From Microbacteriaceae bacterium (GTDB lineage: Bacteria > Actinomycetota > Actinomycetes > Actinomycetales > Microbacteriaceae), in assembly GCA_023254555.1 (NCBI GenBank), contig JALRLI010000063.1:1-5704 (forward strand): DNA of 5,704 bases. The letters are read 5' to 3'. Below are positions 1 to 4,998 of the stretch, piece after piece. How positions within the stretch are numbered: position 1 is the first letter of the stretch; each line of letters begins with the position of its first letter. Below the pieces are notes generated by a model that was given only the letters and a program-made list of their open reading frames with translations, did not search any database and had not been told where the DNA came from. A program made the position numbers and the translations under genes.

Positions 1-1
1 A

Positions 2-1231
2 TCGGCCGGCTACGTGTTCGATGACTTCGATGACCAGGTCGACCGCTTTGCAAGTCGCGTGGTTGAGCCCATCTACTCTCGACAGGGCAACCCCACCAAC
101 ACAGTGGCCGAGCAGCGCCTCGCCTCACTCGAAGGCGGAACCGTCTCGGTGGCCGTCGCCTCGGGCCAGGCCGCAATCTCGGCAGCGCTCTTTGCCCTCG
201 CCCAAAGCGGTGACCACATCGTCTCGACGGCGTCGATTTACGGCGGCACGCGCATCCTCTTCGCCCGTAGCTTCAAGCGCTTCGGAATAGGAGTCGACTA
301 TGTGTGGGATGCTCACGATGACGCCGAGTGGGAGCGCATCATTCAGCCCAACACCAAGGCGATTTACACCGAGACCATTCCAAACCCCTGCAACGACGTG
401 GTCGACCTGCGGCACATTGCAGCGGTTGCTGCCCGCTACAACCTGCCGCTCGTCGTCGACAACACCATTGCGACACCCGCACTGATTCGCCCGTTCGAGC
501 ACGGCGCCAACATCGTGGTGCACTCGACCACCAAGTGGCTCAGCGGTCACGGTTCGGCGATTGGCGGCGCAGTTGTTGACGGGGGTAACTTCGACTGGCT
601 GGCCGCTGAGGCTGCTGGCCGCGCGTATCCGATCATCACGCAGGCGCCGCGAGCAGGTGTCGCTTCGTTCTTAGACCGCTTTGGCACTGCAGGCTATGGG
701 CGCGCGGTGCGCGAGTCGGTGGTGAACGATATTGGACCCACACTCTCGCCGTTCAACGGCTTCTTGCTGCACCAGGGCATGGAGACCCTCTCGCTGCGCA
801 TGGAGCGCCATGTTGAGTCATCGATCACCATCGCTGCCTGGCTCGAACAGCAGCCCGAGGTGGAGCGGGTCGACTACGCAGGCCTGCCCTCAAGCCCGCT
901 CTTCGACATCGCTGCCCGCGACTACGGCGTCGACGCGGCTGGCTTCGCCCGCACCGGCAGCGTGTTCGGCGTCACCGTGCGCGGTGGCCTCGAGGGAGCC
1001 CGAACCTTCGTCAACTCGCTGCGCGTCTTTTCGAGGATGACCGGGATTGGCGACACTCGATCGATGGTGTTGCACCCCCGCACTGCTACCCACGCCACGT
1101 TCGCCCCCGAGATTAACGACCGCCTTGGCGTGACCGACGGTCTGCTGCGGCTCTCGATTGGTCTCGAATCAGTCGACGACCTGATCGCCGACCTGCGACA
1201 CGCACTCGACGCGGTCGCCCGCCTCGGCTAA
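2..1231 (+). CDS. metY: O-acetylhomoserine sulfhydrylase (Cys/Met-metabolism PLP enzyme), 5' partial
   Basis: This cytosolic PLP enzyme would replace the acetyl group of O-acetyl-L-homoserine with sulfide to give homocysteine, the direct sulfhydrylation route to methionine. About 409 residues are visible and the frame is open to the left edge. The GTG at 14 is an internal Val inside a family-typical stretch (GYVFDDFDDQ), so roughly 20 residues should be missing when compared with the usual ~430. Visible motifs, numbered from that GTG: YSRQGNPT (21-28), the phosphate-contacting ASGQAA, VVDNTIATP with the pyridine-N-binding Asp, and HSTTKW with the Schiff-base Lys at codon 533-535. The C-terminal LLRLSIGLES supplies the substrate-carboxylate Arg. 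The long insert ending SPFNGFLLHQGMETLSLRMERH is typical of O-acetylhomoserine sulfhydrylases rather than cystathionine gamma-synthases. Methionine gamma-lyase or O-succinylhomoserine use cannot be excluded. The family call is firm; substrate and symbol are less certain. Confidence 0.87.
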   Translation, partial: SAGYVFDDFDDQVDRFASRVVEPIYSRQGNPTNTVAEQRLASLEGGTVSVAVASGQAAISAALFALAQSGDHIVSTASIYGGTRILFARSFKRFGIGVDYVWDAHDDAEWERIIQPNTKAIYTETIPNPCNDVVDLRHIAAVAARYNLPLVVDNTIATPALIRPFEHGANIVVHSTTKWLSGHGSAIGGAVVDGGNFDWLAAEAAGRAYPIITQAPRAGVASFLDRFGTAGYGRAVRESVVNDIGPTLSPFNGFLLHQGMETLSLRMERHVESSITIAAWLEQQPEVERVDYAGLPSSPLFDIAARDYGVDAAGFARTGSVFGVTVRGGLEGARTFVNSLRVFSRMTGIGDTRSMVLHPRTATHATFAPEINDRLGVTDGLLRLSIGLESVDDLIADLRHALDAVARLG

Positions 1232-1262
1232 CGAATTTAGCGAAAAAGCGTACGAGCTTAGA

Positions 1263-1292
1263 TGGACAGCAATGCGCACTCTGGGATTTAAT
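1263..1292 (+). promoter_or_regulatory. Predicted sigma-70-type promoter of the surface-protein gene
   Basis: TGGACA at 1263-1268 matches the -35 consensus at 5 of 6 bases. TTTAAT at 1287-1292 matches the -10 consensus at 5 of 6, and the spacer is 18 bp. The predicted transcript would begin near 1299 and leave a leader of about 20 nt before the ATG at 1319. That leader holds AGGA at 1311-1314, a short 4 nt from the start codon. This suggests the surface protein is transcribed independently of the upstream sulfhydrylase gene. It is a consensus match only. Confidence 0.5.
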
Positions 1293-1318
1293 TGAGCGTT
1301 ACTTACCGATAGGACGCA

Positions 1319-1420
1319 ATGCTCACCCGGTCACGCATCTTCGCTGCACTCGCGGCCGTGGCGGCGATTATCGGGTCGATGCTCGTCTGGAATATAGCGG
1401 CTCGACCGGCGACTGCGGCG
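1319..1420 (+). other. Sec signal peptide of the surface protein
   Basis: Codons 1-34 give a classical signal: an n-region with R4 and R6, an Ala/Ile/Val-rich hydrophobic core at about 7-26, and a c-region ARPATAA with small residues at -1 and -3. Cleavage after A33 or A34 would leave a mature chain starting at APPVQ or PPVQ. There is no Cys in the cleavage region, so it is not a lipoprotein, unlike many Mycoplasma members of this repeat family. No twin-Arg motif is present. Confidence 0.82.
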
Positions 1421-4231
1421 CCGCCTGTGCAACTTATCTATCGAGTCTCGGCGGGTAGCACCATTGAGGTGCCTATCTCTGGCTATCAAAATTTGAGTAT
1501 CGACTGGGGTGACGGTTCTGGTTTTGAGCCGTTCGGCAGCGGGAGTATTTGGCCTAGCCACCAATACGGCAATGCGGCTGATTACACCGTGACGATATCT
1601 GCCACCTCGGCGAGCGCATACGGTGGCTGTTACGCGCTCGGGCAAGACAATCTGCTCTCGATGACTTCGTTCGGAAGTCTTGGCCTCACAAACCTGAACG
1701 AGGCATTTTGTAATGCCACGTTGTTGACCTCCGTGCCCGAGGTGATGCCCGCAACCGTAACAAGCTTGACGCAAGCGTTCAAATCTGCATCCAGTATCAA
1801 CCAAGATCTCAGCCTGTGGGATGTCTCAAACGTCACCTCGATGCGGCACCTGTTCGATCACGCCTCTGCCTTCAACGGCAACATCACCAACTGGGATGTC
1901 AGAAATGTCAACGACATGGCGCACATGTTCGAGTACGCAACTGCGTTCGACCAAAACATCTCTGGATGGCAAACCACAAGCCTCACAACACTGTTTCGAA
2001 CTTTCGGCGATGCCACTTCATTCAACCAGCCAATTGGCTCCTGGGATGTCGCTGACGTCACTGACTTTCGAGAGACCTTCCGCGGCGCCACGAGCTTCAA
2101 CCAGCCGCTCAACGCTTGGAGCACAGCCAACGTCACCGATATGTCGGGAATGTTCGCCGGCGCATCCGCCTTCAACCAAGACCTCAACTCGTGGAATACA
2201 GCGAATGTGACCAGCATGCGCCAAATGTTTTATGACGCGACAGCGTTCAACGGCAACGTCAGCACCTGGAGCACCGCGAACGTCACCGATATGTTCGGCA
2301 TGTTTTACGGTAATGCCGCGTTCAACAGCAATATCTCGAGCTGGAGCGTCGGCAGCGTCACAAACTTCGCTTCTATGTTCAATGGCGCCACGGTTTTCAA
2401 TCAGAGTCTGAGTTCTTGGAGCACAGTCTCTGCGACTGACATGAACAACATGTTTGCCTACGCAACCGCGTTCAATGGAGACATCGGCAACTGGAACACT
2501 GAACACGTAATAAACATGTCTGGCATGTTCATGGGCGCTTCCTCGTTCAACCGAAGTTTGAACTGGAACACCTTACAGGTCACAAACATGTACGGCATGT
2601 TTATGAATGCCTCGGCGTTCAATGGATCTATCGGGAACTGGAATGTCTCAAACGTTGTCTACTTTGGCGCAATGTTCTCAGGAGCCACCTCCTTCAATCA
2701 AAACCTGAACAACTGGAACACCAGCAGCGCCTACAACATGCGAGATATGTTCCGGGGCGCTACTCTCTTCAACAGCAACATCAGCAACTGGCAGACAGGC
2801 GGCGTCGCGGATATGTACGCGATGTTCCTCGAAGCACGCGCGTTCAACCAAGACATTTCGGGTTGGAACGTCGCAAACGTGACCAATATGTCATGGATGT
2901 TCGGAAGCGCTAGCTCCTTCAACCAAAATTTGAATACCTGGGATACCTCTTCGGTCACCGATATGGCAGGGATGTTCGGCTCAGCTGAAGCGTTCAACGG
3001 AGATATCTCGTCATGGGATACCTCCTCGGTGACCGACATGACGGCGATGTTCAACTCCGCAACCGTGTTCAATCAAAACCTCAACAACTGGAATGTATCT
3101 TCAGTAACAAGCATGTGGCACATGTTTGCCTTCGCCGGTGCATTCAATCAGCCACTCTCAAACTGGCAGCCGACCGCGCTCACGACAACCGAGACTATGT
3201 TCTCTGGCGCTTCGAGCTTCAACCAACCTCTGCCCTGGAACGCGCCGAACCTCACCAATGCGCTTGGCATGCTCCAGATGACCGCTGCCTTCAACGGCGA
3301 CCTCAGCTCATTCAACGCACCATTGCTGAGTGATGCCAGATATATGTTCTACGGCGCTTCGAGCTTCAATCAGAGCCTCGCTGGTTGGAATGTGTCGAAC
3401 CTCACCGCGGCTGACAGCATGTTTGATTACACCGCGCTTTCGCCAAGCAACTACGACGCCATCTTGAATGGGTGGGACGGTCAGGCGCTACGGTCAAACG
3501 TCAGCTTCGGTGCCAACACTACGTATTACACCACCGCGGGGGCCACGGCTCGGCAGCACATGACCAGCGCTGACAGCTGGACCATCAGCGACGCCGGGCT
3601 CCTCCCCGCAGCCACGATCTTGAGCCCACCGACCGCGCTGCCACAGACCTACGGCACGGTACTCGTCGACAGCATGCTGATCGGTGGAAACGCTGATGTT
3701 GCGGGCAGCTTCGGTTTCACCCAGCAGGGGCTGACGCCAAATGCTGGCGTGCAGCCGGTTTCCGTTACCTTCACACCGAGCGTGACGAACGCCGGGCCAG
3801 CATCCACCAGCATCAGTATCGTCATCAACCCGGCGAATCAGGTCATCACGCAAACGAGTGGCCCTGCAACTCGAACCATACTCGTGAACCCATTGCCGAC
3901 ATCCATTCAATTCGCCTCGTCAGCGGGGCTACCGGTGACGCTTTCGGCCAGCGGCGTGTGCTCTGAACGTGCGGGAATGCTTGAGTTCTCGGGCTCTGGA
4001 ACCTGCACGCTCACCGCTTCGCAGCCTGGCGATGGCAACGTGAATGCGGCCGAGCCGCTCGTGCTCGAGTACGCGGTGCTCAGCGCCGCCGGCTCACCAG
4101 TGGATGCCGCCGCAACACTCGTGCGCACCGGCTTTGGGTCGTCTGGCTGGCAGGTGATTGCGCTCTTCAGCGTGCTGATCGGCATCGCTGCCTTCAGGTT
4201 CGACACTCGCTCGAGCCGGCACCAGCACTAA
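1319..4231 (+). CDS. BspA-type (DUF285 repeat) cell-surface protein with C-terminal anchor
   Basis: A 970-residue protein predicted to be exported and held at the cell surface, probably for adhesion or binding; no ligand can be read from the sequence. Domains in order: Sec signal peptide (hydrophobic 7-26, likely cleavage after ATA at 31-33 or at A34); PKD-like domain with WGDGS (63-67) and HQYGNAADYTVTI; a Cys pair (C104, C131); 22 units of about 25 residues from 147 to 694 and a degenerate 23rd; an MBG/Ig-like domain starting near Y778; a second Ig-like domain near 858-922 with C881 and C896; LVRTG at 934-938; hydrophobic 946-959; and a basic tail. The repeats follow VTxMxxMFxxAxxFNQxLxxWxxxx, as in the BspA/Mycoplasma-Listeria 26-residue surface repeat family. 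ATG 1319 is the first start after an in-frame TAG at 1310-1312. Family and surface location are well supported; function is inference. Confidence 0.9.
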   Translation: MLTRSRIFAALAAVAAIIGSMLVWNIAARPATAAPPVQLIYRVSAGSTIEVPISGYQNLSIDWGDGSGFEPFGSGSIWPSHQYGNAADYTVTISATSASAYGGCYALGQDNLLSMTSFGSLGLTNLNEAFCNATLLTSVPEVMPATVTSLTQAFKSASSINQDLSLWDVSNVTSMRHLFDHASAFNGNITNWDVRNVNDMAHMFEYATAFDQNISGWQTTSLTTLFRTFGDATSFNQPIGSWDVADVTDFRETFRGATSFNQPLNAWSTANVTDMSGMFAGASAFNQDLNSWNTANVTSMRQMFYDATAFNGNVSTWSTANVTDMFGMFYGNAAFNSNISSWSVGSVTNFASMFNGATVFNQSLSSWSTVSATDMNNMFAYATAFNGDIGNWNTEHVINMSGMFMGASSFNRSLNWNTLQVTNMYGMFMNASAFNGSIGNWNVSNVVYFGAMFSGATSFNQNLNNWNTSSAYNMRDMFRGATLFNSNISNWQTGGVADMYAMFLEARAFNQDISGWNVANVTNMSWMFGSASSFNQNLNTWDTSSVTDMAGMFGSAEAFNGDISSWDTSSVTDMTAMFNSATVFNQNLNNWNVSSVTSMWHMFAFAGAFNQPLSNWQPTALTTTETMFSGASSFNQPLPWNAPNLTNALGMLQMTAAFNGDLSSFNAPLLSDARYMFYGASSFNQSLAGWNVSNLTAADSMFDYTALSPSNYDAILNGWDGQALRSNVSFGANTTYYTTAGATARQHMTSADSWTISDAGLLPAATILSPPTALPQTYGTVLVDSMLIGGNADVAGSFGFTQQGLTPNAGVQPVSVTFTPSVTNAGPASTSISIVINPANQVITQTSGPATRTILVNPLPTSIQFASSAGLPVTLSASGVCSERAGMLEFSGSGTCTLTASQPGDGNVNAAEPLVLEYAVLSAAGSPVDAAATLVRTGFGSSGWQVIALFSVLIGIAAFRFDTRSSRHQH
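1757..3400 (+). repeat. Tandem array of 22 DUF285/BspA-type units (about 75 bp, 25 residues each)
   Basis: The array starts at codon 147 and advances in 75-bp steps (1757, 1832, 1907, 1982 and so on). Two units are one codon shorter: 2507-2578 and 3179-3250. A degenerate 23rd unit, LTAADSMF..., begins at 3401. Using unit positions 1-25, the conserved columns are hydrophobic 1, M or F at 4, MF at 7-8, A at 11, FN at 14-15, Q or G at 16, L or I at 18, and W at 21. W21 is replaced by F only in unit 21, and N15 by D only in unit 3. Coding is continuous with no stops, and the units are diverged at DNA level, so the array is old and selected as protein. A repetitive LRR-like solenoid is the expected fold for this family. 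Confidence 0.93.
4118..4231 (+). other. Putative sortase cell-wall sorting signal (LVRTG type)
   Basis: The last 37 residues have the three parts of a Gram-positive sorting signal: LVRTG at 934-938, a hydrophobic stretch at about 946-959, and a tail with R960, R964, R967 and two His. The second motif position is Val, not the Pro of LPxTG or the Ala of the LAxTG signals linked to actinobacterial class E sortases, so recognition is uncertain. If no sortase acts on it, the segment would still serve as a C-terminal membrane anchor. No sortase gene is in the window. Confidence 0.6.
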
Positions 4232-4242
4232 TTATCCATAGC

Positions 4243-4280
4243 TAATATTCTTTACACCTAATATCTGGTAAATGTAATAT
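4243..4280 (+). repeat. Three TAATAT direct repeats at 16-bp intervals, candidate operator
   Basis: TAATAT occurs at 4243-4248, 4259-4264 and 4275-4280, each exactly 16 bp from the last, in the gap before the toxin gene. A related CTAATTATC lies at 4228-4236, over the stop codon of the surface-protein gene. A 5-bp inverted repeat, TTTAC (4251-4255) and GTAAA (4268-4272), is centred on the middle box. The boxes surround and overlap the predicted toxin-antitoxin promoter. Autoregulation by the XRE antitoxin is the natural reading, since such antitoxins commonly repress their own operon. The binding role is inference. Confidence 0.5.
4251..4278 (+). promoter_or_regulatory. Predicted promoter of the toxin-antitoxin operon
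   Basis: TTTACA at 4251-4256 (5 of 6 with the -35 consensus) and TGTAAT at 4273-4278 (5 of 6 with the -10) are separated by 16 bp. Transcription would start at about 4285, only a few bases before the GTG at 4290, implying a leaderless or nearly leaderless message. The surrounding 60 bases are very AT-rich (17 G/C of 60 in 4231-4290 by hand count), so chance matches are easier here than elsewhere. Confidence 0.48.
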
Positions 4281-4289
4281 TGTGAACGT

Positions 4290-4646
4290 GTGCAGTGGAA
4301 CGTTGAACTCTCTCGGGAGGTCGAGAAGTGGTATCTCGGTCTTTCCAATTTCGGTTCGGCAGAAGCAGATGTCGCACTGGAACGCCTGCGGCAACGAGGT
4401 AACCAGCTCGGCATGCCACACTCCCGCTCACTGTCAAAAGGCCTTTTCGAACTCAGATTCCAGTGCGAAGGAAACGCTGTTCGAGTCACATACATCTTTG
4501 ATGTGAGGCGACGCGTTGTTACGCTGACGCAATTCAAGAAACAGAAAAACAATGAGCAGAAAGAAATACTTCGAGCAAGAAAGCAGCAAAAGCTGGTGAT
4601 GCTCTCAAGAAAAGGTGCTATCGATCATGACGAAAACGCGAACTGA
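4290..4646 (+). CDS. HigB/Gp49-like (RelE superfamily) toxin of a type II toxin-antitoxin pair
   Basis: A 118-residue basic protein resembling the phage-derived Gp49-like/HigB family, whose members are usually ribosome-dependent mRNA endonucleases that stop translation. Family marks in order: QWNVELSREVEKWYLGL near the N-terminus, a helical segment with LERLRQRGNQLGMPHSRSL (30-48), GLFELRF (51-57), RVTYIFD (65-71), LTQFKKQ (79-85), and an A-R-rich C-terminal helix. The conserved basic residues expected at the active site (R56, R65, K83, K84) are all there, so it looks intact. GTG 4290 is the only start after the in-frame TAA at 4275-4277, and no Shine-Dalgarno precedes it. Its end overlaps the antitoxin gene by 20 bp. 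GC is about 49% (147 of 300 in 4321-4620, hand count), below its neighbours, which suggests transfer. The exact cleavage specificity cannot be read from sequence. Confidence 0.84.
   Translation: MQWNVELSREVEKWYLGLSNFGSAEADVALERLRQRGNQLGMPHSRSLSKGLFELRFQCEGNAVRVTYIFDVRRRVVTLTQFKKQKNNEQKEILRARKQQKLVMLSRKGAIDHDENAN
4611..4617 (+). promoter_or_regulatory. Ribosome binding site of the antitoxin, deciding the ATG start
   Basis: AAAGGTG at 4611-4617 lies 9 nt before the ATG at 4627. An in-frame GTG at 4615 would add four residues, but it sits inside this Shine-Dalgarno-like stretch, which favours the ATG. The site is embedded in the 3' end of the toxin gene, allowing coupled translation. Confidence 0.6.
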
Positions 4647-4980
4647 GGTGCTTGAAACTCGATCTCTCGAAGAGGTTCAGCGTCAAAAACATGCAACCTT
4701 CGACCCGATTGAGCAGCAAGATTACTTGCGAGCCAAAGAAGAGGTTGAGCTGCGCACCAACATAGCCGAGCTTGTGTATGAAGCACGGGTCAGAGCTGGT
4801 CTCACGCAGGTTGAGCTGGCCGAGCTTGCTCACACGAGCCAGTCGGTCGTCTCTTCTATTGAGAACGGCAGCCAACTGCCCCAGATTTCAACCCTCTTCC
4901 GCATTGCCGAGGCGCTCGACGCACCGCTCGAGGTGCGAATCGGCAAAAGCTCCTACGTATCGCGCGCCGTCGCCTCCTAG
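4627..4980 (+). CDS. XRE-family helix-turn-helix antitoxin
   Basis: A 117-residue DNA-binding protein, the likely partner that neutralises the upstream HigB-like toxin and represses the operon. Residues 1-45 form a charged, probably helical N-terminal part. A Cro/C1-type helix-turn-helix spans about 49-97: ARVRAGLTQVELAELA (helices 1-2), SQSVVSSIENGSQLPQISTL (recognition helix and the typical SxIExG..xP turn), then RIAEALDAPLEVRIG. The toxin-first order with a short overlap matches higBA-like modules, where the antitoxin is downstream. It has a better ribosome site and an ATG, unlike the toxin. GC rises to ordinary values in its second half. The HTH assignment is firm; the antitoxin role rests on the family pattern and the neighbour. 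Confidence 0.86.
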   Translation: MTKTRTEVLETRSLEEVQRQKHATFDPIEQQDYLRAKEEVELRTNIAELVYEARVRAGLTQVELAELAHTSQSVVSSIENGSQLPQISTLFRIAEALDAPLEVRIGKSSYVSRAVAS

Positions 4981-4998
4981 TTTCAGAAAGTGCCAAAA

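Noticed and set aside
14..16. GTG at 14 as the true start of the sulfhydrylase
   Set aside because: The frame is open upstream to the window edge, and the residues just before and after it fit the family's conserved N-terminal region, so the real start lies outside.
1227..1241. Possible terminator hairpin after the sulfhydrylase gene (GCTAA, 5-nt loop, TTAGC)
   Set aside because: The stem is only 5 bp with two G-C pairs, overlaps the stop codon, and is followed by an A-run rather than a T-run, so it does not fit an intrinsic terminator on the plus strand.
2018..2506. Long minus-strand open frames across the surface-protein repeats (also 1858-2217 and 2731-3072)
   Set aside because: They mirror the 75-bp periodicity of the plus-strand gene, lack start signals, and show no recognisable protein; a repeat that avoids stops in one frame keeps antisense frames open too.
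1757..3400. Regularly spaced short repeats resembling a CRISPR-like array
   Set aside because: The 75-bp period is a multiple of three, the frame is uninterrupted, and conservation is in amino acids rather than identical DNA repeats with unique spacers.
4282..4506. Alternative 74-residue plus-strand frame starting at the GTG at 4282
   Set aside because: It lies in a different frame inside the toxin gene and shows no family motif, while the 4290 frame carries the complete HigB/Gp49-like pattern.
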